Positions 7,585 to 16,317 of a stretch of 64,000 nucleotides of DNA are shown piece after piece. Within the stretch, counting starts at the first letter, position 1. Each line of letters starts with the position of its first letter. Both the position numbers and the translations under genes were made by a program. The stretch is from Numidum massiliense (GTDB taxonomy: Bacteria; Bacillota; Bacilli; Thermoactinomycetales; Novibacillaceae), in NCBI RefSeq assembly GCF_001375555.1, contig NZ_CTDZ01000009.1, forward strand, positions 62,001-126,000, written 5' to 3'. The notes below the pieces were generated by a model that saw only the letters and a list, made by a program, of their open reading frames with translations, was not told where the DNA came from and ran no database searches.

Positions 7585-8028
7585 TTGATTGTCGAAATTA
7601 GTGTGGCGGTGATTGCCGTTGCCTTCGCGGTTCTCGTCGCTTATTTGATCACCGTTGTAAAAAGGATTAACGAAACGCTGGCCACGTTAAATCAAACGGT
7701 CGGTCGCTTAGAAAGCGATTTAGAGAAGGTCAGCAGAGAGTCTGTCGCCATGCTTAAGGAAACGCAAGCGGTTATGCGGGAAACGGAAGGAGTCATGCGG
7801 GAGACGAAAGCAGTGGCGGCTGATATACGGCAAAAAAGTAGCCAGTTAGACAGCCTTTTTGCGTCGATCAAAGGCGTTGGCGACAGTGTCAACCAAGTGT
7901 CTGCGTCAGTGGCTACCCAAGCGCGCACTCACCAGCAAGAATTCGGTAAGCTACTCGCAGCGACAGGTTTTGGCTTACAAGTATGGCAAATGTGGAAAAA
8001 GGCGAAGCGCGAAGTGAGAGGAGAATAA
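7585..8028 (+). CDS. ytxG: DUF948 membrane-anchored protein YtxG
   Basis: One N-terminal membrane segment (VAVIAVAFAVLVAYLI) is followed by a long amphipathic coiled-coil region with Glu/Thr-rich heptads (ETQAVMRETEGVMRET), the DUF948 layout. In B. subtilis the homologue is a general-stress gene of unknown biochemical role. The start is taken as TTG 7585 because AGGAGGT (7573-7579) lies 6-7 bases before it and the membrane segment then begins directly; the ATG at 7552 is a possible longer start without a good binding site. It forms an operon with ytxH, 4 bases downstream. The third B. subtilis gene, ytxJ, is missing here. Confidence 0.82.
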   Translation: MIVEISVAVIAVAFAVLVAYLITVVKRINETLATLNQTVGRLESDLEKVSRESVAMLKETQAVMRETEGVMRETKAVAADIRQKSSQLDSLFASIKGVGDSVNQVSASVATQARTHQQEFGKLLAATGFGLQVWQMWKKAKREVRGE

Positions 8029-8032
8029 AACG

Positions 8033-8527
8033 ATGGAGGAGAAACGAGCAGTGGAAGAAAAATGCTGTAAGTTACAAGGAAAGGGCCTAATCGTCGGCGC
8101 AGTTGCTGGAGCGGTCATCGGCGGTGTGACCGCACTTTTGCTCGCACCGAAGTCCGGAAGAGATACGCGGGCCGATTTAAATCGGCAATGGGTGACGGTC
8201 AAAGATAAGACGCAAGAAGTCAGCCGTTCGGTAAAAGATAAGACGGTCGAAATCAGTCAAGCGGTTAAGGATCAATCAAGCGAAATGATATCGAAGTTCA
8301 AAGGTGTCAAAGACGACCTCGGCGAGGAATTGAATGAACTGAAAGATTCAGGGAAAGCGCTCGCTGTCATCGTGTCCGGAGACAAGGCGGCGGAAGCCGA
8401 GGACGCAGAGGGAGAAGGTACAACAGAAAACGCCGTAGGCGGCCAAGTTACAGCCGCGGCAGAGGATGCGGTAGACGTTGCAGGCGAAGTAGAGGAAGCT
8501 AAGGGCGAACAACCTGAGAAGGAATAA
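8033..8527 (+). CDS. ytxH: YtxH-like envelope/stress protein
   Basis: The 164-residue product begins with a short cytosolic stretch and a Gly-rich hydrophobic segment (GAVAGAVIGGVTALLLAPKSG), the hallmark of the YtxH domain. A repetitive region follows, with two copies of VKDKT plus a VKDQS variant, then an acidic Ala/Glu-rich tail. Function is unknown in the family, though expression is stress-linked in B. subtilis. GAGAGGAGA gives a good start at ATG 8033. It is co-transcribed with ytxG. Confidence 0.82.
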   Translation: MEEKRAVEEKCCKLQGKGLIVGAVAGAVIGGVTALLLAPKSGRDTRADLNRQWVTVKDKTQEVSRSVKDKTVEISQAVKDQSSEMISKFKGVKDDLGEELNELKDSGKALAVIVSGDKAAEAEDAEGEGTTENAVGGQVTAAAEDAVDVAGEVEEAKGEQPEKE

Positions 8528-8594
8528 CGGTCGCCGTGCAGGTGACATTCGCGAGTGAGATTTACTTATTTCATGTTGCAAGACAGTTTGGCTT

Positions 8595-8631
8595 GCTAGC
8601 TCTGGGTAGACATTGTTAATATAGAGCTAGC
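8595..8631. repeat. 9-bp perfect inverted repeat downstream of ytxH
   Basis: GCTAGCTCT (8595-8603) and AGAGCTAGC (8623-8631) enclose a 19-base loop. No T-run follows on either strand, so it is not a standard terminator; an operator or RNA processing hairpin is possible. Confidence 0.5.
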
Positions 8632-8659
8632 GGATCTAAATAGCGATGAGTCGTACTAG

Positions 8660-8724
8660 GAGTTGATCAGCTACTTCGTAGGACGTCTACGAGACGGCGG
8701 ATCAGCTCCTCGGGACTTGTTTTT
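8660..8724 (+). terminator. Weak terminator candidate after ytxH
   Basis: GAGTTGATC (8660-8668) pairs with GATCAGCTC (8700-8708) with one G-U pair, with an inner TCGTAG/CTACGA stem. Five T follow only 11 bases later (8720-8724), so termination efficiency is uncertain. Confidence 0.35.
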
Positions 8725-8733
8725 ATAAAATGG

Positions 8734-8760
8734 TGAAACAACTCGTCCCTATTATCCGTT
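8734..8760 (+). promoter_or_regulatory. ECF-type promoter of the sigma/anti-sigma operon
   Basis: TGAAAC at 8734-8739, 17 bases, then CGTT at 8757-8760. This fits the AAC/CGT pattern recognised by Bacillus ECF sigma factors such as SigW (TGAAAC, about 16 bases, CGTA). Its position upstream of an ECF sigma gene implies autoregulation. Confidence 0.5.
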
Positions 8761-8804
8761 AACCATATTGGTGCTAGATTTTACGATTGAACGAAAGTCG
8801 CACT

Positions 8805-8911
8805 ATCATTCATTCTTTTATTTCATCTAATTTATTCATTCATTCATCCATTACACGACTAGTAGTTTATTCGTTCGCAATTATTCATCCTATTATCTTT
8901 TATTCATTCAG
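8805..8911 (+). repeat. Degenerate ATTC/TTCATT simple repeats
   Basis: Many copies of CATT, ATTC and TTATTC occur in clusters (cores near 8811-8822, 8838-8851 and 8902-8911) in the untranslated leader of the sigma-factor gene. The stretch is C/T-rich and G-poor and codes for nothing. Confidence 0.6.
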
Positions 8912-8920
8912 GAGGTTCCC

Positions 8921-9460
8921 ATGAAACCTAATAAATCAGGGTTAGCATACCCAAAATCCGTAACTGACGAATTTATGGAGCGCATTCAGCAACACAGCCG
9001 TTATTTATATAGTGTCGCATACCGTTTGACAGGTAACACCGAAGACGCGAAAGACTTGACGCAGGAGACGATATGGCAAGCGCATCGCAAATCGCACAAA
9101 TACGTTTACGAGAAGTCGCTAAAAGCTTGGTTGCGCACGATGATGACGAACCGCTTTCGCGACCAAAAAAGGAAAAAGAGCTTGAAACTGGTGGCGCTCG
9201 AAGACGCGTTTATCGCTTCAGAACCGCCACACAACGCTCAGTTGCAATCGGTTGAAGAACAAGTCGAGCAGCGACTGATGGTTGAACGCATTAAAAAAGA
9301 AATCGAGAAGCTGCCGGAAATTTACCAACGCGTGATTATTTTACGGCATTTCAACGGCTTTTCCTACGCCGAAATTAGTGAAACGCTCGACATACCCGAA
9401 GGGACGGTGAAAACACAACTCTTCCGGGCGCGAAAAATGCTTAAAGAACGACTTTCTTAA
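8921..9460 (+). CDS. ECF-family RNA polymerase sigma factor
   Basis: A 179-residue sigma-70 family protein with only regions 2 and 4, the ECF design. Region 2 contains LYSVAYRLTGNTEDAKDLTQET and WLRTMMTNRFRDQKRKK; region 4 contains LPEIYQRVIILRHFNGFSY and the helix-turn-helix AEISETLDIPEGTVKTQLFRARKML. ATG 8921 follows AGGAGG (8911-8915 area) at normal spacing. The next gene, 17 bases downstream, encodes a zinc-finger anti-sigma factor, so the pair forms an envelope-signal switch. An ECF-type promoter sits upstream. The inducing signal and regulon beyond its own operon are unknown. Confidence 0.9.
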   Translation: MKPNKSGLAYPKSVTDEFMERIQQHSRYLYSVAYRLTGNTEDAKDLTQETIWQAHRKSHKYVYEKSLKAWLRTMMTNRFRDQKRKKSLKLVALEDAFIASEPPHNAQLQSVEEQVEQRLMVERIKKEIEKLPEIYQRVIILRHFNGFSYAEISETLDIPEGTVKTQLFRARKMLKERLS

Positions 9461-9477
9461 GGAAAAGGATGACTTGA

Positions 9478-10236
9478 ATGACTTGCCGTGATGTCGATCG
9501 ATACATACAGCTTTACGTCGACCAAGAGATTAGCGAAGCGGAACGGCGCCATCTTTTGGAGCATACGCGCACGTGTCCCGAATGTCGCAGTGAGCTGCGC
9601 GAAATGGTTGCGCTCGTTTCTTCCTTGGAAGATATCCGGCAAGATATACGTCCCGAGACCCCTGTTTTTTTGCGTGGTTTTCTCAAGTGGGTCGCTGTTT
9701 GTACGGTTGTCGTTTCGTTTGCGACTGTGTTCCCGTTGACGAAGTTTTTCTTCTCCGGCCGTGGGAACGATACAGCGACACAGCCGATGCAACACGCTGT
9801 GACCGTGTTGGCGGCACAAGGGGAACAATTACATATTCCGAGTGGCGACTACGTACACGTCGTCCGTCCTAGCAAGTTGGAAAAAGGGGACTTACACGCG
9901 CTCGATCGGGAAGGCGCAAAGATGGAGGCTGCTTTAGTTTATCCGAGTGCGATGCCTTATTTTATGAAAGAAAAACGTGAGTGGAGCGATTTGGCCAGTC
10001 GCTTCGTCTTTGTCGCCGTGCCGGACGAACAGACGTTAATGTCGCTGCTCGCGTATATCGGTGCGAAAATCGATAAGTCGGCGGCACTTACCGATGTGAC
10101 GTACCCGACATCGGTAATGGTCGACTTCGATGAGCAACTGGAATACGAAACGTTTCAATTTCCGGAATCGAAGCGGGACATCGCTGACTGGTTTGAGAAT
10201 TTGTCCGCTCCGGTTTCGACTGAGGCCGCCCATTAA
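9478..10236 (+). CDS. Zinc-finger (ZAS-type) transmembrane anti-sigma factor
   Basis: Membrane partner of the preceding sigma factor. The N-terminus carries a zf-HC2/ZAS motif, HTRTCPEC (about residues 29-36) preceded by Cys3, that binds the sigma factor in the cytosol. One membrane segment follows (about residues 68-92). The remaining 160 residues are extracytoplasmic, without a domain I recognise, and could be the signal-sensing part. Start ATG 9478 follows AAGGAAAAGGATGA. Co-transcription with the sigma gene is near certain from the 17-base gap. Release may involve regulated proteolysis, as in the RsiW system, but no protease gene is adjacent. Confidence 0.85.
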   Translation: MTCRDVDRYIQLYVDQEISEAERRHLLEHTRTCPECRSELREMVALVSSLEDIRQDIRPETPVFLRGFLKWVAVCTVVVSFATVFPLTKFFFSGRGNDTATQPMQHAVTVLAAQGEQLHIPSGDYVHVVRPSKLEKGDLHALDREGAKMEAALVYPSAMPYFMKEKREWSDLASRFVFVAVPDEQTLMSLLAYIGAKIDKSAALTDVTYPTSVMVDFDEQLEYETFQFPESKRDIADWFENLSAPVSTEAAH

Positions 10237-10385
10237 GTGGCGCTCGCGGTTTTGTTTTTGTCGCGGAAGGGGGATCTTCTTCCCGGTTCTTTTCGTGTAC
10301 GGGCGTAATGGGCGAATGGGCGTATTAAAAATCTGCAGTAAAAAAAAGTCCCTCGGTTCCAACTTCGGGGTGGCAATCTAGTAGA

Positions 10386-10415
10386 CGGTAAGCTATAATG
10401 ACAAAAAGCTTACCG
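10386..10415 (+). promoter_or_regulatory. Hairpin/operator with embedded -10 in front of aroA
   Basis: CGGTAAGCT (10386-10394) and AGCTTACCG (10407-10415) form a perfect 9-bp inverted repeat. TATAAT (10394-10399) lies inside and the ribosome binding site GGGGGA follows directly. It could be an operator over the promoter, or, if transcription starts upstream, a 5' hairpin next to the binding site. Confidence 0.5.
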
Positions 10416-10425
10416 GGGGATGGAT

Positions 10426-11517
10426 ATGTCAAAAGCACAGTTGGAGCAGCTTAGAGCAGCACTCGACAACATTAACTTAGAAATACTAGACGCCATGAGT
10501 CGCCGGGCAGAAATTGTGCAACAAGTCGGCAAGGTAAAGGCAAAACAAGGTGTCAATACGTACGATCCGATTCGCGAGAAGAAAATGTTGGACGTTTTGG
10601 TAGATAAAAATACCGGGCCGTTCGACGACAATACGGTTCGTTATTTGTTTAAGCAAATTTTCAAGGCGTCCCTCGATCTACAGCTAAAAGACCAGCAAAA
10701 GGTATTGCTCGTTAGCCGCAAAGAACAAAAGGAAGATACAGTCGTTACGATCGGCCGCGAAGAAGTGGGCAATGGTAAGCATATGGTTGTCGCCGGGCCT
10801 TGTTCCATCGAAAGCGAGGAGCAAGTGCGGCAAGTAGCTGCCTCACTAAAGCGGATGGGGATGCCGTTCATTCGCGGGGGCGCCTTTAAACCGCGGACGT
10901 CGCCGTATGACTTCCAAGGTTTGGGTGAAGAAGGTCTGAAAATTTTGCGTAAAGTAGCGAACGAGTTTGATCTGGCCGTCATTAGCGAGATTGTGACTCC
11001 AGAACATATCGCCATGGCTACCGAGTACGTCGATGTCATTCAAATCGGTGCCCGTAACATGCAAAACTTCGAGCTATTGAAGCGGGCGGGACAAACGCGG
11101 ACACCGGTACTGTTGAAGCGGGGGATGTCGGCGACGATCGACGAGTTTATTTTTGCGGCGGAATACATCGTCGCCCAAGGGAATACGCAAGTGATTTTAT
11201 GTGAGCGCGGTATTCGCACGTACGAGAAAGCGACGCGCAACACGCTCGACATTTCTGCCGTCCCGATATTAAAACAAGAGACGCACTTACCGATCTTAGT
11301 GGACATTAGCCATTCAACCGGACGGCGCGACATTTTGTTACCGATCGCCAAAGCGGCGCTAGCCGCTGGTGCGAACGGCATCATGGTCGAAACTCACCCA
11401 AATCCGGCGGTGGCACTCTCTGACGCGAAACAACAAATCGACTTGCCGCAATTCGAAGCGTTAATGCGCGACTTAGTTGCTTCCGGCCTGCTCAATGTAC
11501 CTCAGAAAGTCGTATAG
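10426..11517 (+). CDS. aroA: Bifunctional chorismate mutase / DAHP synthase
   Basis: First enzyme of the shikimate pathway: condenses phosphoenolpyruvate and erythrose-4-phosphate to DAHP. Residues 1-90 are an AroQ-type chorismate mutase ([26 protein letters not shown]) that acts as the feedback sensor for chorismate and prephenate in Bacillus. The rest is the TIM-barrel synthase with [43 protein letters not shown], and [10 protein letters not shown] motifs; the metal-binding Cys is in the GPCS motif. ATG 10426 is preferred over ATG 10420 for its spacing from GGGGGA. It sits directly upstream of ccpA, as in B. subtilis, and ends at a terminator. Confidence 0.95.
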   Translation: MSKAQLEQLRAALDNINLEILDAMSRRAEIVQQVGKVKAKQGVNTYDPIREKKMLDVLVDKNTGPFDDNTVRYLFKQIFKASLDLQLKDQQKVLLVSRKEQKEDTVVTIGREEVGNGKHMVVAGPCSIESEEQVRQVAASLKRMGMPFIRGGAFKPRTSPYDFQGLGEEGLKILRKVANEFDLAVISEIVTPEHIAMATEYVDVIQIGARNMQNFELLKRAGQTRTPVLLKRGMSATIDEFIFAAEYIVAQGNTQVILCERGIRTYEKATRNTLDISAVPILKQETHLPILVDISHSTGRRDILLPIAKAALAAGANGIMVETHPNPAVALSDAKQQIDLPQFEALMRDLVASGLLNVPQKVV

Positions 11518-11630
11518 GTGATTTTCTGCGACGAACGAAACTTTTTTGATATAAACAACTTTCTAAATCGCATAACGATATTTTGCGTTTGAATACGGCA
11601 ACCGTTTTTCTACATTAAATAAATGGCAGT

Positions 11631-11673
11631 AAAAGAACTAACCCTCCCAGTTAGTTCTTTTGCTGGGTTTTTT
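11631..11673 (+). terminator. Strong terminator after aroA
   Basis: AAAAGAACTAAC (11631-11642) and GTTAGTTCTTTT (11650-11661) form a perfect 12-bp stem, followed by GCTGGG and a T-run to 11673. A competing CCCAG/CTGGG pairing also exists in the loop and tail. Confidence 0.85.
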
Positions 11674-11766
11674 GAAAGGAAATGATTAGTAGACAGCAAT
11701 TTGAGGAATAATAAGAGCTGTCGTACTCTATAACATGAACTTTCTCTGAACAGTTGGCGAGACAAG

Positions 11767-11796
11767 TTTACACTATTGTATGTTTTGTCGTATGCT
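11767..11796 (+). promoter_or_regulatory. Probable ccpA promoter
   Basis: TTTACA (11767-11772), 18 bases, TATGCT (11791-11796), about 70 bases before the ccpA start. The rest of 11674-11867 shows nothing else. Confidence 0.45.
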
Positions 11797-11867
11797 AAAG
11801 TTATGGAAACATACGGGATGCACGCCGTTGGTAATTAATGGAAAATGACGAAAATGAGGAGATAATG

Positions 11868-12875
11868 ATGCCAGTAACAATATACGATGTTGCACGTGAA
11901 GCAGGCGTATCGATGGCTACCGTGTCGCGGGTCGTCAACGCAAACCCGAACGTCAAACCGACGACGCGTAAAAAAGTGTTGGATGCGATCGATCGGTTAG
12001 GATATCGTCCGAACGCGGTAGCCCGCGGGTTGGCGAGCAAGAAGACGACGACAGTCGGAGTCGTCATCCCCGACATTTCGGGTGCTTTCTTTGCCGAAGT
12101 GGCACGTGGAATCGAAGATATTGCTAATATGTACCACTATAACATTATTTTATGCAACTCTGATGAAAAGAAAGAAAAAGAAATCCGCCTCATCAATACG
12201 TTGCTCGAAAAACAAGTCGACGGTTTGATCTTTTTGGGCGGCGAAGTGACGGACGAGCATAAGGAAGCGTTTCGCACGACCTCTGTGCCGATCGTGCTTA
12301 CGGCGACGTTTGACGATGAAAAACAGTGGCCGTCAGTCAACATCGACAATTTGAGTGCCGCGATTGACGCGACGGAAATTCTCATTGACGAAGGGCACAA
12401 AGATATTGCCCTCATTAGCGGTCCATTAACCGACCCGATCAACGGCTACAGCCGCTATAAAGGGTACCGCCAAGCACTGGAAGCGCGGGAAATTCCGTTC
12501 CAAGAAGAATATGTACGCATCGGTGATTACCGCTATCGCTCCGGTATGAACGTCATGAAGGAGCTGTTAGCGTTGGACAAGCCGCCAACAGCCGTTTTTG
12601 CCGCGAGTGACGAAATGGCAGTCGGCGCGATTCACGCCATCCAAGACGCGGGCAAGCGGGTGCCGGAGGACATTTCTGTGGTCGGTTTCGACAATATTGA
12701 CATCGCCTCCATGGTGCGTCCGCTACTCAGTACGATCGCCCAACCGATGTACGACATCGGTGCGGTGTCGATGCGTTTACTCACGAAGTTGATCAATAAA
12801 GAGTCCGTTGAAGATCCCCACGTCGTCCTGCAATACGACGTCATGTTGCGCGATTCGACGAAAACGAAAGCGTAG
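11868..12875 (+). CDS. ccpA: Catabolite control protein A
   Basis: LacI/GalR-family master regulator of carbon catabolite control; it binds cre sites when complexed with HPr-Ser46-P. The N-terminal helix-turn-helix ([21 protein letters not shown]) and hinge ([19 protein letters not shown]) are almost identical to B. subtilis CcpA, and conservation continues through the effector domain ([47 protein letters not shown]). ATG 11868 is chosen by spacing from GAGGAG; ATG 11865 is 3 bases earlier. Its targets in the window may include the dicarboxylate symporter promoter at about 30375. The location after aroA is conserved in Bacillus. Confidence 0.96.
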   Translation: MPVTIYDVAREAGVSMATVSRVVNANPNVKPTTRKKVLDAIDRLGYRPNAVARGLASKKTTTVGVVIPDISGAFFAEVARGIEDIANMYHYNIILCNSDEKKEKEIRLINTLLEKQVDGLIFLGGEVTDEHKEAFRTTSVPIVLTATFDDEKQWPSVNIDNLSAAIDATEILIDEGHKDIALISGPLTDPINGYSRYKGYRQALEAREIPFQEEYVRIGDYRYRSGMNVMKELLALDKPPTAVFAASDEMAVGAIHAIQDAGKRVPEDISVVGFDNIDIASMVRPLLSTIAQPMYDIGAVSMRLLTKLINKESVEDPHVVLQYDVMLRDSTKTKA

Positions 12876-12930
12876 GTCGCTATTATGCGGAAACCCGCTT
12901 GGGACAGATCGCGTTCTATAAATATGGGGT

Positions 12931-12974
12931 GGCCCGCGAATGGCACGGTGAACTTTCGCGGGCCTTAGTTTTTG
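12931..12974 (+). terminator. Terminator after ccpA
   Basis: GGCCCGCGAA (12931-12940) pairs perfectly with TTCGCGGGCC (12955-12964), followed by TTAGTTTTTG. Confidence 0.8.
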
Positions 12975-13015
12975 CGAGGGAATCCTTAGAAGCTGCGAAC
13001 GGGGAAGGGATAGTT

Positions 13016-13711
13016 GTGACGAAGTTTGGCATTATTGGCGCGATGAAGGAAGAAGTTGCGCTGTTGTTAGGACATATGACCGTCGATGCGCAAGAAAAAC
13101 GCGGCGGTACGACGTATTACCGCGGCACGTTTATGGATCGTTCCATCGTTGTCTGTCAGTGCGGCGTCGGGAAAGTTAACGCGGCCGTTTGTACGGAAAG
13201 CTTAATCTCAGTTGACAAGGTCGAAGCAATCATTTTTACGGGCGTGGCAGGTGCTTTACACCCTAAGCTCGACATTGGCGATGTTGTCATCTCGAGCGAA
13301 TGTCTGCAACACGACGTCGATGCCAGCGCACTCGGTTTTCCGCCAGGGACAATCCCTTACCACCCGCGGTCCGTGTTTAAGGCGGATGAGCGATTTGTTG
13401 CCGCAGCGCGTCAAGCGGGCGAAGAGGTAATCGAACATGCGACGTATACGGGAAGCGTCCTCTCCGGGGATCAATTTATTGCTGACACAGAAGTCGTGCA
13501 GCGCTTACGCGAGGTGTTCGGCGGGTGGTGTACCGAGATGGAAGGGGCGGCGGTGGCGCAAGTGTGTGACCTACACGAGTTACCATTCGTCGTTATCCGT
13601 TCCATCTCCGACAAAGCCGACCATTCCGCCGACGTCAATTTTGCTGCTTTTACGAAGTTGGCGGCTGAGCAGTCGTACCGCATCGTGCGCCGTATGTTAC
13701 AGTTGTTGTAA
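13016..13711 (+). CDS. mtnN: 5'-methylthioadenosine/S-adenosylhomocysteine nucleosidase
   Basis: Cytosolic hydrolase that cleaves adenine from MTA and S-adenosylhomocysteine, recycling methionine and clearing methylation by-products. The 231-residue product has the family N-terminus IGAMKEEVALL, the GVAGAL phosphorylase-fold turn, METEGAA-type substrate motif seen as EMEGAAVAQVC, and the catalytic Asp in RSISDKAD. A longer frame from 12899 would run through the ccpA terminator; GTG 13016, 6 bases after GGGGAAGGG, is the sensible start. It stands alone between two terminators. Confidence 0.93.
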   Translation: MTKFGIIGAMKEEVALLLGHMTVDAQEKRGGTTYYRGTFMDRSIVVCQCGVGKVNAAVCTESLISVDKVEAIIFTGVAGALHPKLDIGDVVISSECLQHDVDASALGFPPGTIPYHPRSVFKADERFVAAARQAGEEVIEHATYTGSVLSGDQFIADTEVVQRLREVFGGWCTEMEGAAVAQVCDLHELPFVVIRSISDKADHSADVNFAAFTKLAAEQSYRIVRRMLQLL

Positions 13712-13723
13712 CGAGCAACGAAT

Positions 13724-13750
13724 CCACCTTTGTGTAGAGGTGGGTTTTTT
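13724..13750 (+). terminator. Terminator after mtnN
   Basis: CCACCT (13724-13729) and AGGTGG (13737-13742) with a 7-base loop, then G and six T. The following 13751-13981 shows no gene. Confidence 0.8.
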
Positions 13751-13981
13751 CCTTGTATTTTATGGTTACAATTCTTATCTTATTTGAGTGGTACAGACAA
13801 TCCCCATTGGTCCCTCAATCCACGCTCACCATTTTTTGTTATCTTGACTGCACGTGTGTTTGCAAACCGCCGTTCGATCCAGTTGAGCTTGAATAGACGT
13901 TCTAAGATAGCTGCACCTAATGCGCCAGCCAAGTGGTGCCGTCGTTCGCTCCTATCGAGGCAGGAGGTTAATCGTCCCCTC

Positions 13982-14479
13982 CTACTCGATTTCGTCGTCG
14001 GATCCGCGTTTAAATAACGACACGTACTCTCCGTATCCTTCCTGTTCGAGATCTTCCTTTGGAATAAAGCGCAATGCGGCTGAGTTGATGCAATAGCGCA
14101 AGCCAGTGGAAGGTGGACCGTCCGGGAACACGTGGCCGAGGTGGGAGTCCGCCTCTTTGCTCCTCACCTCCGTACGCACCATGTTGTGACTGTAATCTGC
14201 CTTTTCGATAATCTTTTCCGCATGCAAAGGTTTAGAAAAACTCGGCCAGCCACAGCCGGCGTCGTACTGGTCACGTGAACTGAACAGCGGTTCACCGGAT
14301 ACGATGTCGACGTAAATGCCTTCGCGCGTGTTGTTCCAGTACGCATTGGCAAAGGGCGGTTCCGTCGCGTCTTCTTGTGTTACCGCATACTGTATTTCCG
14401 TTAGGCGCTCTTTGAGAAGATCCTTATGTTTACTTGCGCCGTGTTCATTGCCGTGCGTGTCGTTTTGTTTGCGATTCAT
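13982..14479 (-). CDS. msrB: Peptide methionine sulfoxide reductase B
   Basis: Repairs oxidised proteins by reducing methionine-R-sulfoxide. The 165-residue protein carries the full MsrB fold: [38 protein letters not shown] split across the N-terminal half, HLGHVFPDG, and the catalytic Cys in [13 protein letters not shown]. The two CxxC zinc motifs found in many MsrB proteins are absent, as in the zinc-free form. There is no fused or adjacent MsrA. The first 28 residues are polar and poorly conserved. ATG 14479 follows GGGGTGA. Confidence 0.92.
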   Translation of the reverse strand: MNRKQNDTHGNEHGASKHKDLLKERLTEIQYAVTQEDATEPPFANAYWNNTREGIYVDIVSGEPLFSSRDQYDAGCGWPSFSKPLHAEKIIEKADYSHNMVRTEVRSKEADSHLGHVFPDGPPSTGLRYCINSAALRFIPKEDLEQEGYGEYVSLFKRGSDDEIE

Positions 14480-14611
14480 GTCGTCACCCCACAGAATAAT
14501 TGTGCCGTATAGTGGCGTTTTTTATTGCTTCCTTACGCGTAGCATACGACTCTGTTTGGTCGTCACATACAGCGTATCGCATACATGTATAGCTCTATAT
14601 TACCAGTATTA

Positions 14612-14639
14612 TTGCCAACAGAGCTGGATTTGGTACAAT
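14612..14639 (+). promoter_or_regulatory. Promoter of the small membrane protein gene
   Basis: TTGCCA (14612-14617), 16 bases, TACAAT (14634-14639), about 75 bases before the start. Confidence 0.5.
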
Positions 14640-14713
14640 ATAAGGGAAAAAAGTATCGCAAACGCGGGCGGCGATCGCACTCAGGTGGCCGCCTCCGGAT
14701 AAGAGAGGTAACT

Positions 14714-15091
14714 ATGGATAAAAAGAAACTCGTTCTCACTTTTATTTTTGTCATAGCCTTAATGGTTGGCGGGACGTTGTTCTGGAACTATCAAGGGAAT
14801 AAAGTTGTCGAAGAAACGAAAGAGAAGACCTGGAGCTACTTGACAGAGTCAATGAAATATAAAGAGAGTGATATTAAAAAAATCGAAGCGGCTCTCGCAC
14901 AGGGCGGAGATAACGGCGTGTTAGTCGCCGTGGTGTTTGCCGACGAACCTGACACCGAATACACCTACCAGCAAGTGGAGGGAAAAATTGTGCAAGTAGG
15001 CGTCAACGGCAGCAATAAAGCGAGCAAAAAAAATAAACACGCCGAAACGGGTAACGGTATTATCGAAACGAGTGACGGGAAAGAAAAATAA
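14714..15091 (+). CDS. Small single-pass membrane or secreted protein (DUF3139-like)
   Basis: A 125-residue protein with a Lys-rich N-terminus and one hydrophobic segment (LVLTFIFVIALMVGGTLF, about 6-23), followed by a soluble region with the pattern of DUF3139 proteins (a helix containing EEKxxxYLTESMKYKESDIKKIEA and then a strand LVAVVFADEPD). The tail is Lys/Asn/Ser-rich. The role of this family is unknown. AGAGAGGTAACT gives the start at ATG 14714. It has its own promoter and no operon partner. Confidence 0.6.
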   Translation: MDKKKLVLTFIFVIALMVGGTLFWNYQGNKVVEETKEKTWSYLTESMKYKESDIKKIEAALAQGGDNGVLVAVVFADEPDTEYTYQQVEGKIVQVGVNGSNKASKKNKHAETGNGIIETSDGKEK

Positions 15092-15142
15092 CGTTCCGAG
15101 CTGTGATCATACAAGTGGATCGTCGATCATACACTTGGGCCG

Positions 15143-15183
15143 AAGGGCGCGCCGCGACATACGACTATTCGCGAAGCGCCCTT
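15143..15183. repeat. Inverted repeat between convergent genes
   Basis: AAGGGCGC (15143-15150) pairs with GCGCCCTT (15176-15183). There is no T-run, so it is at best an imperfect bidirectional terminator. Confidence 0.45.
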
Positions 15184-15194
15184 ACATCATTCGA

Positions 15195-15974
15195 CTATTG
15201 CGCCGTCCAGCCACCGTCGACGACAAATTCTGCACCTGTCGTCCACTTCGATTCGTCGGAGGCTAAATATAAATCCATGTAGGCGATGTCTTCCGGTACA
15301 CCGATACGGCCGATCGGATGGAGTTCGCCGACTTTTTTCAAATACTCTTCTGGTTCGAGCCCGTAACCGCGCGCTTCTTCTTCGGTCAAATCGGTATGTA
15401 CGTACCCCGGATGGACCGTGTTGACGCGGATGTTATACTTCTTCTTCCCGCAGGCGAGCGCTGCAGATTTTGATAAAATCGTAACGGCACCTTTTGATGC
15501 ACAGTAGGCAAACAGCCCCGGTTCAGCAATTTGTCCGTCAATCGAAGAGCGGTTTATAATCGAGCACGGTTCGCCGTGCTGTTTCATCGTTTCGATGGCG
15601 AATTTTGTGCCGAGGAACACGCCTGTCGCGTTGACAGTCATCACGTTGCTCCAATCTTCGAGAGTCGTCTCTTCGATGTCTTTGGCGAGGGAAATGCCGG
15701 CGTTGTTGACCAACACGTGCAATTTGCCATACGAGTCGATGACTGTTTGCATCGCCCGTTTCCAGTCTTCTTCCTTGGTCACGTCAATTTGTAAAAAGAG
15801 CGCTTCGCCGCCGTTCGCTTTAATTTCACGGGCGAGTGCTTGTCCCGCCTCTTCTTTAATGTCGGCGACGACTACTTTCGCACCTTCTTTTGCAAAAAGT
15901 TCAACTGTCGCCCGTCCGATGCCGACGGCACCGCCAGTTACCATTGCTACTTTTCCGTCAAGACGTCCCAACAT
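15195..15974 (-). CDS. Short-chain dehydrogenase/reductase
   Basis: Classical NAD(P)-dependent SDR of 259 residues. It has the cofactor motif TGGAVGIGRA, NNAG, the active-site Ser in NRSS, and the YCASK form of the catalytic Tyr/Lys pair. An Asp at the end of strand 2 (VVVADI) favours NAD. The overall sequence (glucose-dehydrogenase/cyclopentanol-dehydrogenase-like subgroup, ending VVDGGWTAQ) does not fix the substrate. ATG 15974 lies 5 bases after GGAGG. Convergent with the small membrane protein gene. Confidence 0.85.
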   Translation of the reverse strand: MLGRLDGKVAMVTGGAVGIGRATVELFAKEGAKVVVADIKEEAGQALAREIKANGGEALFLQIDVTKEEDWKRAMQTVIDSYGKLHVLVNNAGISLAKDIEETTLEDWSNVMTVNATGVFLGTKFAIETMKQHGEPCSIINRSSIDGQIAEPGLFAYCASKGAVTILSKSAALACGKKKYNIRVNTVHPGYVHTDLTEEEARGYGLEPEEYLKKVGELHPIGRIGVPEDIAYMDLYLASDESKWTTGAEFVVDGGWTAQ

Positions 15975-16294
15975 TCATACCTCCGATTGTTGTTATAATT
16001 AAGCTATGGAAAAAACTAGCCATCTTTATTGTAGCCCATATGATGTCTGTTCGCCGTGCGTATCCCTGAACGTTTTATAACTAATCGTACATTTAAGTAC
16101 TGTTTGGCGCTATAAAATGGATGGGTAGCGTGGAAAGATTGCATTAAAGGCCGATGACTGAAATGAGGGGCTCTCGCATGTGATCGCGACGACGGCAGAC
16201 GATTGCTGTTATGTGCATTTCGTATCATAATAGTAACGGGGGACAAACGACGACTGCAACATGCCATCGTTGGACAATAGGGTAAAACTTACTA

Positions 16295-16309
16295 CGTAAA
16301 CGGTTTACG
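16295..16309. promoter_or_regulatory. Palindrome upstream of pdp
   Basis: CGTAAAC-G-GTTTACG is a perfect 7-bp palindrome with a central G, of the kind bound by LacI-family proteins; it only partly fits a cre site. Apart from this and the repeats at 16318-16356, nothing was seen in 15975-16375. Confidence 0.4.
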
Positions 16310-16317
16310 ACGAAGAC

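Noticed and set aside
15143-15183. GC-rich inverted repeat as a strong terminator
   Set aside because: No T-run on either strand; kept only as an inverted repeat.
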